In this document: positions 52,674 to 61,416 of the stretch, one piece after another
Layout of the letters: the number at the start of each line of letters is the position of its first letter
Position numbering within the stretch: the first letter of the stretch is position 1
Origin: Pedobacter sp. WC2423
GTDB taxonomy: Bacteria; Bacteroidota; Bacteroidia; Sphingobacteriales; Sphingobacteriaceae
DNA length: 64,000 bases
Direction: 5' to 3'
Assembly (NCBI RefSeq): GCF_040822065.1
Contig: NZ_CP162005.1
Location: forward strand, 1,550,001-1,614,000
Program-made: the position numbers and the translations under genes
The notes under the pieces: generated by a model
Seen by the model: only the letters and a program-made list of their open reading frames with translations
Told to the model about the DNA's origin: nothing
Database searches by the model: none

Positions 52674-53174
52674 ATGCAACAGGATACAAATACAGAAAAG
52701 GATTTAAAATTTGGTGAGTCAGATGCAATGTGTGTAAACGAGAGTAGTTTGGAACACAAGTGGCGTAACAATTTAAAATACCTGATTATAGGGATATTAT
52801 TCGGCATCATATTCGTAAAATCAGAAGTCATCAGTTGGTTTCGTATACAGGAAATGTTTCGCTTACAGTCGTTTCATATGTACGGAATTATTGGTAGTGC
52901 CATTCTTGTGGGTATGGTTTCCGTCTGGCTGATTAAGAGGTTCGAAATCAGAACTATTTATGGCGAAACAATTACCATTGCACCCAAAACATTCAATAAA
53001 GGTCAAATCTACGGCGGTTTAATTTTTGGTTTCGGTTGGGCAATTACAGGGGCCTGCCCAGGTCCGTTGTTTGCGCAAATCGGAACAGGTGCAACTGTTA
53101 TTAGTGTTACACTTCTAAGTGCTATTGCAGGCACTTGGGTTTATGGATATTTTAGAGAGAAACTCCCTCATTAA
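52674..53174 (+). CDS. YeeE/YedE-type transporter subunit, second half
   Basis: 166 residues, about four helices. FGFGWAITGACPGPLFAQIG with Cys128 matches the second YeeE/YedE signature (G-A-C-P-G-P), as found in DUF6691-type partner proteins. The gene starts 12 bp after the preceding half. Together the two should make one complete channel for thiosulfate or similar ions feeding the rhodanese domains. Confidence 0.9.
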   Translation: MQQDTNTEKDLKFGESDAMCVNESSLEHKWRNNLKYLIIGILFGIIFVKSEVISWFRIQEMFRLQSFHMYGIIGSAILVGMVSVWLIKRFEIRTIYGETITIAPKTFNKGQIYGGLIFGFGWAITGACPGPLFAQIGTGATVISVTLLSAIAGTWVYGYFREKLPH

Positions 53175-53184
53175 ATAAGATTGT

Positions 53185-53937
53185 ATGTTACCCTTAAAAA
53201 CATTGCTGGCAACAGCAATATGGATTTTTATTGCCCAAACTTTGCTGGCACAACAACATAACAATGCTTGGTTTCGTGGTACTTTAAGTGTTCATGTCGG
53301 TAAGAAATTCAAAATAGATAACGAGTTTCAGCACAGGCGTCAAAATGGAGCTGAAAATGAAAATATGTTTAACAGAAATTTAATGTTTGCCTATAGAAAT
53401 TGGGTGCATTATCAGTACAACGATGATGTAAAGTTTTCACTTTCTCCATTCGCTTATTTTTCAAATTATAGAATTATACAAAAGCAGGCAGACGAAGCGG
53501 CACAACCCAATAGTGAAATCCGTTTTTCGGCAGCCGTAGAATTACAACACCAACTTTTCAAAAAGTTCTATGTAATGGATAGAACAGCTGTTGAATACCG
53601 TTTGTTTCAGGGCAATCATACAGAGATTACACGACTAAGAAACCGCTTCGGGTTTCGCTACGACTTTACAGAAAAAATAAAATTGGGTATTTATGATGAA
53701 CTGCTATTCAATGTAACAGGCACAACAGCCGAACATTTTTTTGACCACAGCAGAATTGGGATTGACCTTGAATACCCCGTTTTACCTAACCTGAAATTTG
53801 ATATAGGCTATATCCGCATTGCCAGACTGCCTTTGACAAGTACAACCAAACTGCACGAAAACAATATTTTTCTGAACCTGACTTATCAGCTAAAAAAGCA
53901 TAGTGTTATTAAAACATATGGGCATTTCGGCGATTGA
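53185..53937 (+). CDS. DUF2490 outer-membrane-like protein
   Basis: 250 residues with signal peptide (LATAIWIFIAQTLLAQQ). The mature part alternates hydrophobic and polar strands (HVGKKFKIDNEFQHRRQNGA, GFRYDFTEKIKLGIYDELLF), a beta-barrel pattern consistent with DUF2490, whose function is unknown. It starts ten bp after the YeeE/YedE half, so it is likely the outer-membrane component of the sulfur operon. Confidence 0.82.
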   Translation: MLPLKTLLATAIWIFIAQTLLAQQHNNAWFRGTLSVHVGKKFKIDNEFQHRRQNGAENENMFNRNLMFAYRNWVHYQYNDDVKFSLSPFAYFSNYRIIQKQADEAAQPNSEIRFSAAVELQHQLFKKFYVMDRTAVEYRLFQGNHTEITRLRNRFGFRYDFTEKIKLGIYDELLFNVTGTTAEHFFDHSRIGIDLEYPVLPNLKFDIGYIRIARLPLTSTTKLHENNIFLNLTYQLKKHSVIKTYGHFGD

Positions 53938-54135
53938 GGCCTGGTGTTTCCGCGTTTTATGTGACCTTCTAGCATAAATAATTAGAAAAAGTGCTTTGCT
54001 TTTTCAAAAAAAGACATATTTTTAAGTATAGCAATTGCAGTTAAAACGTATTAAAAAAATAGTGAGTAATTCAATGAGTAGAATTACAAAACAGCCCCAA
54101 ATACTATTTAGACGCTTATTTTAGCACTAGATGCA
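53938..54135. other. Right end of island 1, diverged repeat
   Basis: Non-coding. From about 54020 the sequence aligns with 55360-55467 (for example AGTAATTCAATGAGTAGAAT here and AGTGATTCGGTGAGTCGAAA there, then CCAAATACTA/CCTAAATACTA). It therefore represents the element end next to the tRNA fragment. Confidence 0.6.
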
Positions 54136-54152
54136 AATCCCAGCGGGATCAC
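54136..54152. repeat. attR1-like tRNA-Lys 3'-end copy
   Basis: AATCCCAGCGGGATCAC, identical to the 3' end of the tRNA gene at 48802-48818. A terminator-like hairpin follows (AAAGCCTCAAT...ATTGGGGCTTTTT, 54155-54181), similar to those after the other copies. Confidence 0.82.
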
Positions 54153-54215
54153 GAAAGCCTCAATGCAAATTGGGGCTTTTTGTGTTAAATGATATTTCAA
54201 AAAATGCCTACTACA

Positions 54216-55195
54216 CTATTTTTTCAGGATATTTTTAGATACCTCTTCAATTTGCTTAATAAAATGTTTCTCTACCTCAGTAATCTGGTTTCTGTTTTGC
54301 TCTTTAAATTTGTCATATTCTTCAGTTGCTTTTTTTAAGGCTTGCAGATGACTTACCATGCCTGCATTTTTCAATAATTCATTACCTGTCATTGTAATAA
54401 AATCATCTAAACGCATTATCCAATCATTCATATACATTGGCTTACGATTGAGCTCCTGTAATTCTGCCAATTCCAAATAAGCAGACACCATTCTATTAAG
54501 TAGATTTAATCATTCTCATCTAAATAGTTCTTAGCTGTTTCTGTTTCTTGTTTAATAGGTCTGGCTCCCTTAATATTTGTCAGACCTAAATTAGATTTAT
54601 TGGCATCAATACGCTGATAGATAATTTCGGCTGCTGTATGCCCGTGAGCAGCCCAATGCATTTTATTTTGCACTGTCTAAAAACAATATAGAAACTTCTG
54701 TCTTTGGATCATAGTCAATACTTGTTAAACATCCAGTACTTTACGCCAGAAGACTTTTTCGGAGGAACGTATGTCACGAATACGGGTTAGCAATTCATCG
54801 AAGTAGTTACCTCCACCAGCCTGTTTCAATAATTCATCATTCATTGTAAATCCTTTCACAATATATTCTTTGAGTCTGGCAGTAGCCCATTGACGGAATT
54901 TTGTCCCCTGCAGGCTTTTAACCCGGTAACCCACAGATATAATTACATCTAAATTATAGTAATTAGTGGGTTTAGTAGAAAAATCGGAAATTCCGATTTT
55001 TCTACTAAAATCGTCTTTAATAAGTTCATTCTCCTTATAGATATTCAAGATATGTTCATTTATTGTTGAACGGGACTTACTAAAAAGTTCAGCCATCTGC
55101 TCAATTGTAAGCCAAACGCTTTCATCCTCTAAACGGGTTTCTATTTTTGTAGTACCATCTTCAGTTTGATATATAATTATGCTTGAATCTTCCAT
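54216..55195 (-). pseudogene. RhuM family protein (Rha/virulence RhuM-type), multiple frameshifts
   Basis: From the ATG at 55195: WLTIEQMAELFSKSRSTINE and YNLDVIISVGYRVKSLQGTK, FRQWATARLKEYIVKGF, the RhuM N-terminus, up to VFWRKVLDV, stopped at 54725. Then, in other frames, TSIDYDPKTEVSILFLDSAK, MHWAAHGHTAAEIIYQRIDA, NKSNLGLTNIKGARPIKQET and finally AELQELNRKPMYMNDWIMRL to the end at 54216. All pieces are in order, so one gene of about 330 codons has been broken by three or more frameshifts. RhuM genes are typical cargo of integrative elements and restriction-modification loci. Confidence 0.88.
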
Positions 55196-55829
55196 TAAGT
55201 TCCTGTGATAAATGATTTAGCTACTGAGAGCGAAGCAATTAATTACGTAATAAGCTTTGGCTTCAAAGGCGCATTCAAATTTACGCTTAATTGTTTTCAT
55301 CAAGTTAATATTTTAATATTTATATCTTTTGGGGAAAATATTTTATTATATTTATTACATAGCATTTGCAGCTAAAATGTATCGAAAATAATGGGGAGTG
55401 ATTCGGTGAGTCGAAATCCAAAACCTCCCTAAATACTACTTAAAACCTGATTTTCGCACTAGGTGTGAATCCCAGCGGGATAACGAAAGGCGCAAGAAAT
55501 TGCGACTTTTCTGTTTAAAATGTTTTTTTAAAAGGCGTTTTAAGAAAAATAATAAGTCATTTCATAGCAAAGAAAATCAATCTGATTGGTGCCGTATCTG
55601 GTACCCAATTGTATCTGGTAAATCTGGGTACCAGTTGCCCGCATGGAAGTTTATTATAAACTGCTTTTCAAAGGCCGAACCGAAAATTACAAGCAAATAA
55701 CCCCAGTTTTTAAATAATTAAGAAATTTTGCAGAATTAAATTCTCGTTACTTTATATTTACGCAATGCGCTGTCTGCAATGACTGGGTTTAACTCCATGG
55801 TTTTAATATAAACCTATTAAATAAAATTT
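55196..55829. other. Intergenic region with element end and third tRNA 3'-end copy
   Basis: No gene. 55360-55467 repeats the island-1 end; 55468-55484 is the third tRNA-Lys 3'-end copy; a hairpin AAAGGCGCAA/TTGCGACTTTT follows at 55486-55510. The remaining 300 bp up to the carboxylesterase hold nothing recognisable apart from its promoter. Confidence 0.6.
55468..55484. repeat. attR2-like tRNA-Lys 3'-end copy
   Basis: AATCCCAGCGGGATAAC, one base different from the tRNA gene end. It is preceded by TTTTCGCACTAGGTGTG, which matches TTTTAGCACTAGATGCA before the 54136 copy. Confidence 0.75.
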
Positions 55830-57449
55830 ATGAAAAAATCTACAATTAGCCTGCTGTTTATCCTGTGTTTACCATTTTGGGCATTTTGCCAAAATGACCC
55901 TATATCAGCGGGATCCGAAATCGCTATAACTTCAACCGGAAGCGGTAAAGTAAAAGGATATATTCATAATAACATCTTTACTTTTAAAGGAATACCTTAC
56001 GCTAAATCAGATCGTTTTACCTCACCTGAAAAGCCAACACCCTGGTCTGATGTGCGCAGCTCTATGACCTATGGCCCGGTTTGTCCTACGTCTCCCACTA
56101 CCGTAGTGAATGATCCCTTTGAATTTGCTTTCCATCACGATTTGGGCTACTCCAACGAGCATTGCCAGACACTGAACGTATGGACGCAAAAATTAAACGA
56201 TGGCAAAAAGCGCCCGGTGATGGTTTGGCTGCACGGAGGCGGTTTTACAGACGGCTCATCGATCGAACTGCCATCTTATGACGGCGAAAACCTGGCAAAA
56301 AAAGGCGATGTAGTATTGGTTTCCATCAATCACCGCTTAAATGTGCTGGGTTTTCTTGACCTCTCCGCCTATGGCGATAAATATAAAAATTCTGGAAACG
56401 CTGGGTTAGCTGACATTGTTGCTGCCTTACAATGGGTAAAAGAAAATATCGCGCAATTTGGCGGCGACCCTGATAATGTTACAATCTTTGGACAGTCTGG
56501 TGGTGGTGGCAAAGTTACCTGTATGATGAATACGCCAAAGGCTAAAGGCTTATTCCAAAAAGCTATAGTAGAAAGTGGTAGTTATATCACTTCATTCAAT
56601 GAAAAATCAGTTTCGCAGAGAGTTGCAGCAGCTTTATTGGAGGAATTGCATTTAAAACCGTCCCAGGTTGATTCGTTGCAAAAAATCCCTTATAATATCT
56701 TGAATGAAGCTAGCAAAAAAGCACTCAGAAAAATCTCAATGGAGATGAGGAAAGCCGGAAAGGCAGGTGACGGAGGATGGAATGCGGTCTTAAACGAAGA
56801 CTTTTTCCCTAATCAGCCAACCGATCCCGCGGCAATGGAGTTATCTAAAAACATCCCTTTATTAGTTGGCACTACAAAAAATGAATTTAACGTATTTGCT
56901 CCATCGCAAGAAAACCAGAGCATGGAAAACCTTAAAGCCGGCCTGCAAAAAAGATACGGAGATAAAACGGACGCTTACATGGCAGCGGTAAAAGCTGCTT
57001 ATCCTTCCACCAGCAAGCCGTCAGGATACACAGATATTGATCTTAGTTTCAGGCCGATGGCAATCAAGCAGGCCGATACGAAATCGGGGCTGGCAGGTGC
57101 TGCACCGGTGTATATGTATTTGTTTACCTGGCAATCGCCTGTAAATGATGGGTTATATAAAGCGATGCATTGTATGGACATCGCTTTCCAGTTTGATAAT
57201 ATTGCGCGTTGCCAGGAAATGACAGGTGGAGGAAAAGAGGCCGTTATATTAGCAGGAAAGATGAGCAGTGCCTGGATCAACTTTGCTAAAACCGGAAACC
57301 CAAATGCTGCTGGCTTACCAAAATGGCCCGTTTACACATCCGCAACCGGCGCTACGATGCTATTTGATATACAATGCGAGGTGCGTAACCATCCTGATGC
57401 AGAATTATTAAAGATTGCAAGTTCGGTTAAACCTGCTGGCGGCATGTAA
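55830..57449 (+). CDS. Secreted type-B carboxylesterase
   Basis: 539 residues with signal peptide (MKKSTISLLFILCLPFWAFC, cleavage near Q21). Alpha/beta-hydrolase of the carboxylesterase/para-nitrobenzyl esterase class: MVWLHGGGFTDGSSIELPSY (oxyanion), FGQSGGGGKV (Ser223), Glu352 in TTKNEFN and His447 in AMHCMDIAFQFDN form the triad. The usual G-E-S-A-G is G-Q-S-G-G here, a tolerated variant. It hydrolyses carboxylic esters in the periplasm or outside. It lies right of the second island copy and is probably a resident chromosomal gene. Confidence 0.94.
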   Translation: MKKSTISLLFILCLPFWAFCQNDPISAGSEIAITSTGSGKVKGYIHNNIFTFKGIPYAKSDRFTSPEKPTPWSDVRSSMTYGPVCPTSPTTVVNDPFEFAFHHDLGYSNEHCQTLNVWTQKLNDGKKRPVMVWLHGGGFTDGSSIELPSYDGENLAKKGDVVLVSINHRLNVLGFLDLSAYGDKYKNSGNAGLADIVAALQWVKENIAQFGGDPDNVTIFGQSGGGGKVTCMMNTPKAKGLFQKAIVESGSYITSFNEKSVSQRVAAALLEELHLKPSQVDSLQKIPYNILNEASKKALRKISMEMRKAGKAGDGGWNAVLNEDFFPNQPTDPAAMELSKNIPLLVGTTKNEFNVFAPSQENQSMENLKAGLQKRYGDKTDAYMAAVKAAYPSTSKPSGYTDIDLSFRPMAIKQADTKSGLAGAAPVYMYLFTWQSPVNDGLYKAMHCMDIAFQFDNIARCQEMTGGGKEAVILAGKMSSAWINFAKTGNPNAAGLPKWPVYTSATGATMLFDIQCEVRNHPDAELLKIASSVKPAGGM

Positions 57450-57534
57450 TACAAAAAGCCATTAAAAATCTCATTTCGATACGCTCTATTATAAGCTTGC
57501 GGATGGAAATGGGATTTATTTATAAAGGCTATTC

Positions 57535-57612
57535 ATGAAACAAACTGTTAAAATTGTATTAACACTGATTTGTACTGCAGGCTTTTCTGCAATACCTTCG
57601 CTGCGAAGGTAA
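57535..57612 (+). pseudogene. Truncated start of a secreted protein gene
   Basis: The frame reads MKQTVKIVLTLICTAGFSAI then PSLRR and stops. The first 18 residues look like a signal peptide, but the rest of the protein is absent; the downstream DNA is not open in any frame. A relic is more likely than a working 25-residue peptide. Confidence 0.4.
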
Positions 57613-57745
57613 AAATTTCAGCAGCTTAAAAGGCAAACAGAAAATCAATCTACTGTTGGCTCATTTAACGGTTGATGATCGTCCCAAATCAATAATCTAT
57701 ACTTGAAAGCCCAGGTGACTTGATTAGCGCCGGGTGAACCTATAT

Positions 57746-57789
57746 TGTCCGGGTACTGCCTGAGTACTGTCCGGGTATTCGTTAGGGTA
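57746..57789. repeat. 11-bp tandem array (TGTCCGGGTAC)
   Basis: Four units: TGTCCGGGTAC, TGCCTGAGTAC, TGTCCGGGTAT, TCGTTAGGGTA. The core TGTCCG is the complement of CGGACA in the array at 57978-58027. Confidence 0.8.
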
Positions 57790-57977
57790 AGAGCAATGCT
57801 AAAGTAACGTGAGAGCATGGCAAGTCCAAGTAAAAACAACTAGTTGAAATGACTTGGAGTACCTATGCTTAAAGCCTGTTCTCAACCTGGTGTCATCCCG
57901 ACCACCACTCAGGCACAACCAAACCGTAACTAGTTGAAGATTCATGAACTTTATGATTTTACTTTTGAATAACCTAT

Positions 57978-58027
57978 GGACAACTGCGGACAATTGCAGA
58001 CAGCTACGGACAATTACGGACATTTTC
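57978..58027. repeat. 10-bp tandem array (GGACAATTGC)
   Basis: Five units in exact 10-bp register: GGACAACTGC, GGACAATTGC, AGACAGCTAC, GGACAATTAC, GGACATTTTC. The period equals about one turn of DNA. Confidence 0.85.
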
Positions 58028-58356
58028 TACGCAAGAGGATAATCCTTAACGATAATGGTCTAAATTGGTGGAAAAGAAACTATTTATGGAAATCCGGGAA
58101 GCCTGCTTTAGTTTCTTCTGATGAACCGTAATAATACTTAGAGATATTTGCATGAGCATCTATACAAAGGATAAAAGATTTTATTAGCATACATTATTTG
58201 CTCAAAGAATTGTCTTTAGATGATATGAAGTGTCATTAATGCACTAAAAGTTAAGCGCGTCAAACAAAACCAGTCAATTTGAGATTATACATACAAGTAA
58301 ATTATTTTATTTATATTTATAAAAGCTTAAGGGCAGATCAATTAACAGTATACATT

Positions 58357-59478
58357 ATGTGTAATTCCAAATCATTAATTAAATCGGCTCTTTCGCTTTT
58401 TCTTATTCTCATTACTGTATTAATTTCATGTGATCATAAAGACAGTAACATTGCTTCTCTGAACTGGTTTGACAAAACCGATATTTATATGGGCGGCGAA
58501 CTGGGCGACTCCACTACCTACTGGAAAAACGGAAAAGCCATTAGCCTGGACAAAAAAGGAATGTTTGCCAATGCAGTAACGGTATCTGGTAAAGACACCT
58601 ATTTAGCAGGTTTTATCGCTATAAAAGATAGTTTAACTAACAACAGTATAGCACGTGCGGTATACAGTAAAAATGGAAATATAGTATTTTTGACTGACGG
58701 AAGAACTGCTGCGGTCGCTACTGCTATTGCGGTATTAGGTACAGATGTCTATGTAGCTGGTTATGAATACAATGGCGATAAAAATAACGCTGAGCCCGTT
58801 CATTCTCAAAAATCAATAGCTAAATACTGGAAGAATGGGATTCCTGTGGTTTTAACAGATGGTCATGCAAACGCGAGTGCCACAGCTATTGCAGTCAAAG
58901 GAACTGATGTGTATGTAGCAGGCTATGAAAAAGACGAGATCTCTGTAGCCAGATATTGGAAAAACGGTAAACAAACAGTGCTGAAGATTGATAGCAATTT
59001 ATCAAATGGAGCAAATTATTCAGAGGCCTATTCTATTTTTATTGCAGGGAACGATGTCTATATTGCCGGAACGGAATGCGGACTTGCAGCCTATTGGAAA
59101 AATGGTATACCAGTATTACTGGCTCCCAAAAAGAGTCTTAATCAATCAGGTACCGATAATGAAAGTTCAAAAGCGACTTCCATTGCTGTTTCGGGACAGG
59201 ATGTACACGTAGCCGGCATCCAGGATACACTTGCATCCCTTTTCCATACCGTCAAATACTGGAAAAACGGAAAGGCCACTACCCTATCCAAAAAACCTCT
59301 TGATGCAAAGACCAATGCATTTCTGGCGTTAAACGGCCATGATGTATATATTACCTGCACACTTGCGGATCCTGCATTTAATTACCAAACTATCGTCTGG
59401 AAGAATACTGCCCCTTCTATTTTCAGTAAAGAAACAATGCGTGTGACTTCTATTTTCGTAGCAGACAAATCTCATTAA
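58357..59478 (+). CDS. Lipoprotein with WKNG-type repeats, beta-propeller-like
   Basis: 373 residues from the ATG at 58357, chosen because it starts a lipoprotein signal (SLFLILITVLISC with the lipid Cys in L-I-S-C); an upstream start at 58279 would add hydrophilic residues. The mature protein is built of about seven repeats of roughly 45 residues containing YWKNGK...L and A-I-A-V-x-G-x-D-V-Y-V-A-G-Y (for example TAIAVKGTDVYVAGYEKDEI, SVARYWKNGKQTVL). This spacing predicts a beta-propeller anchored in the outer membrane, facing the periplasm or outside. Ligand and partner are unknown; the next gene is VgrG, after a 127-bp gap. Confidence 0.8.
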   Translation: MCNSKSLIKSALSLFLILITVLISCDHKDSNIASLNWFDKTDIYMGGELGDSTTYWKNGKAISLDKKGMFANAVTVSGKDTYLAGFIAIKDSLTNNSIARAVYSKNGNIVFLTDGRTAAVATAIAVLGTDVYVAGYEYNGDKNNAEPVHSQKSIAKYWKNGIPVVLTDGHANASATAIAVKGTDVYVAGYEKDEISVARYWKNGKQTVLKIDSNLSNGANYSEAYSIFIAGNDVYIAGTECGLAAYWKNGIPVLLAPKKSLNQSGTDNESSKATSIAVSGQDVHVAGIQDTLASLFHTVKYWKNGKATTLSKKPLDAKTNAFLALNGHDVYITCTLADPAFNYQTIVWKNTAPSIFSKETMRVTSIFVADKSH

Positions 59479-59516
59479 CTCTAAAACCAAGGAATAAAAC
59501 CATAATTAAAACAATT

Positions 59517-59537
59517 TTTATAACTGATTGTTATAAA
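59517..59537. promoter_or_regulatory. Inverted repeat before the type VI cargo operon
   Basis: TTTATAAC (59517-59524) and GTTATAAA (59530-59537) are perfect complements with a five-base centre, 68 bp before the VgrG start. It is AT-only and without a T run, so an operator is as likely as a terminator. Confidence 0.4.
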
Positions 59538-59605
59538 GTTATTTACACCGTCTCCCATTGTATTATATTTTCTTATTTATTTATCCTACTTAAAATCTAT
59601 CCAAC

Positions 59606-61405
59606 TTGGAACAGAAAATAATTACAGAGATCCACATTGAAGGGAAAGAAGTATTACATTTCTCAAACCTGATTATCCGTCAGTATTTTAACCGGCATCA
59701 TGAATTTGAATTACATGTTGACCACGATACTTTTGAACTTTCAGGAAGTTACCGCGCTGACCGCAGCAGAGAGCTGATCGGTAAAGACATATCAATTGTA
59801 TTAACTGATAGTGTAACCGGGAATGAGACCCGTTTTGCAGGTATCATATTTGAGATCGATCTGGCTCAGGGACACGGTTTTCATGGTGAAGTTATACTAA
59901 GTGGATTTAGTCCTACGATCTTACTGGATAGTGGTCCTAACATCAAGTCCTTTAAAGGAATGACTCTTCAGGAGATCGTGAATAAAGTGGGTTCTTCGGT
60001 AGCAGGGAATGATCTTAGCTTCTCCGTAAAACCGCACTATACGAAGCCTATACCTTATATTACACAGTATAAAGAAAGTGCGTTTACTTTTATGAACCGT
60101 CTTTCGGCAGAATATGGAGAATGGTTCTATTATGAAGGGGATACTTTACATTTTGGAAAACCCGACAGCCAGGTAGAAGTTAACCTTATATATGGACAGG
60201 ATTTACATAATCTGAATTGGTCAATGAAACTCTGTCCGGTGAATACTTCGCATTACAGTTATAATTCCTCCTTACACCAGCTCAATAATTCTGAAGCAAC
60301 CGGAGAGGTTAGCGGACTAAATGAGCAGCATGAATTTGCAGTATCCAGGTCAAAAAGCTTATTTTCTGAAACCTATGATACTCCTGTAAATACACGTGTT
60401 CAAAATCAAAAGGAACTGGAAAACATCGTTAAATTACGTAAAGAAGGTACAATAGCTGATATGGTCAGGATTACCGGACACAGCCGGAACCCTGGTGTAA
60501 ATCTGGGAAGTATCGCAAACATTGAAGTCTCCAGAAAAGAGCTGTCTGATTTTATTCAAGAAACCTACGGAAGTTACTTAATTACAGAAGTAGTCCATCA
60601 GATAGATGGAAATAATCGCTATATCAATGACTTTATTGCTATCCCTTCTGCTACTGAAATAATGCCTGTTCATCATGTTGTTTATCCTGTAGCAGAATCT
60701 CAGGTAGCTACAGTGACCGCTAATCATGATCCTGAAGGTCAAAGCCGTATCCAGGTTCAGATGTTATGGCAAAAAGATGAAACAACTGAATGGATCCGGG
60801 TTTTACAGCCTGATGCCGGAAGTGGCGAGGTCAATGGGAATAACAGGGGGTTTTATGTCATCCCCGAGATTGGAGATCAGGTCATCGTCGGCTTTAGATA
60901 TAATGATCCTAACCGGCCTTTCGTGATGGGAAGCATCTACCATAGTCAGAATACTGATAGTGCAATACAGGCAAATAACCATCTCAAAAGCCTGTCTACA
61001 CGCAGCGGACATATGATTGAATTTGATGATAGTAAGGGTTCTCAGGGAATAACTATTACCGATCAGAATAATAACGTGATACATATTGATACTCAAGGGA
61101 ATAACATCACTATTTCTGCACTGGAAACGATGACATTCAACTCGAAAAACATGAAGATCAATGTCCAGGAAAATATGGACGTATCCGTTGGAAAGAATAA
61201 GAAGGAATTTGTCACTGAAAACTTTGATTTACAGGTTAAGAACATGAAAACCACAGTGGCAGAAAATGCAGATCAGGTTACCGGTAAAAAGGCACAGCAC
61301 ATTGCAGGAGAAATGACAATGCATACAAATGAAGGGAAAATACTTATTGATGGTACAGGAAAGATCACCATACAAAGTAAAGACCGGATAGATTATGGAG
61401 AATAA
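59606..61405 (+). CDS. vgrG: Type VI secretion spike protein VgrG
   Basis: 599 residues, start TTG at 59606 (TTG GAA CAG). No better ATG is available before the conserved start ITEIHIEGKEVLHFSNLIIR. The gp27-like part covers about 1-370 (FELHVDHDTFELSGSYRADR; SAEYGEWFYYEGDTLHFGKP). The gp5 OB-fold follows (VTANHDPEGQSRIQVQMLWQ, IRVLQPDAGSGEVNGNNRGF then YVIPEIGDQVIVGFRYNDPN). The C-terminal beta-helix needle (from about 470) has repeats such as MKINVQENMDVSVGKNKKEF. It is the trimeric tip of a Bacteroidota (T6SSiii) contractile injector; genes for the tube and sheath are not in this window, so this is an effector/spike island. Confidence 0.95.
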   Translation: MEQKIITEIHIEGKEVLHFSNLIIRQYFNRHHEFELHVDHDTFELSGSYRADRSRELIGKDISIVLTDSVTGNETRFAGIIFEIDLAQGHGFHGEVILSGFSPTILLDSGPNIKSFKGMTLQEIVNKVGSSVAGNDLSFSVKPHYTKPIPYITQYKESAFTFMNRLSAEYGEWFYYEGDTLHFGKPDSQVEVNLIYGQDLHNLNWSMKLCPVNTSHYSYNSSLHQLNNSEATGEVSGLNEQHEFAVSRSKSLFSETYDTPVNTRVQNQKELENIVKLRKEGTIADMVRITGHSRNPGVNLGSIANIEVSRKELSDFIQETYGSYLITEVVHQIDGNNRYINDFIAIPSATEIMPVHHVVYPVAESQVATVTANHDPEGQSRIQVQMLWQKDETTEWIRVLQPDAGSGEVNGNNRGFYVIPEIGDQVIVGFRYNDPNRPFVMGSIYHSQNTDSAIQANNHLKSLSTRSGHMIEFDDSKGSQGITITDQNNNVIHIDTQGNNITISALETMTFNSKNMKINVQENMDVSVGKNKKEFVTENFDLQVKNMKTTVAENADQVTGKKAQHIAGEMTMHTNEGKILIDGTGKITIQSKDRIDYGE

Positions 61406-61416
61406 CAGCGCTGCGT

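Larger units (their letters stand above)
48819..54152. mobile_element. tRNA-Lys-associated genomic island 1 (sulfur module), integrase lost
   Basis: The segment between the tRNA gene and the direct repeat at 54136-54152 contains one plus-strand gene set for sulfane sulfur handling (49143-53937) and no integrase. A sequence near its left end (48930-48950, GTCATTCGGTGCGTCG) resembles GTGATTCGGTGAGTCG near the right end of the second copy (55396-55411), as expected of element-end binding sites. It is therefore probably a fixed remnant of an integrative element. That it arrived by site-specific integration is inference. Confidence 0.65.
54153..55484. mobile_element. tRNA-Lys-associated island 2 (RhuM remnant)
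   Basis: Between the 54136 and 55468 copies of the tRNA 3' end lies a 1.3-kb segment with only a broken RhuM-family gene on the minus strand. Same end sequences as island 1, so this is a second, tandemly placed insertion reduced by decay. Confidence 0.6.
57450..58356. other. Gene-free region with short tandem arrays and relics
   Basis: About 900 bp. It contains a 25-codon signal-peptide-like fragment (57535-57612), an 11-bp array (57746-57789), an imperfect inverted repeat AGCATGGCAAGTCCAAG (57813-57829) with CTTGGAGTACCTATGCT (57851-57867), AACTAGTTGAA twice (57839 and 57929), and a 10-bp array (57978-58027). No intact gene is seen on either strand; an open minus-strand frame at 58023-57799 has no family character. 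Confidence 0.55.

Noticed and set aside
55500..55700. Plus-strand frame of 66 codons after the third tRNA 3'-end copy
   Set aside because: Starts in the hairpin of the repeat, has no family character and no conserved start.
57799..58023. Minus-strand frame of 74 codons in the gene-free region
   Set aside because: No start signal, no family character, and it runs through the 10-bp array and an inverted repeat; probably chance.
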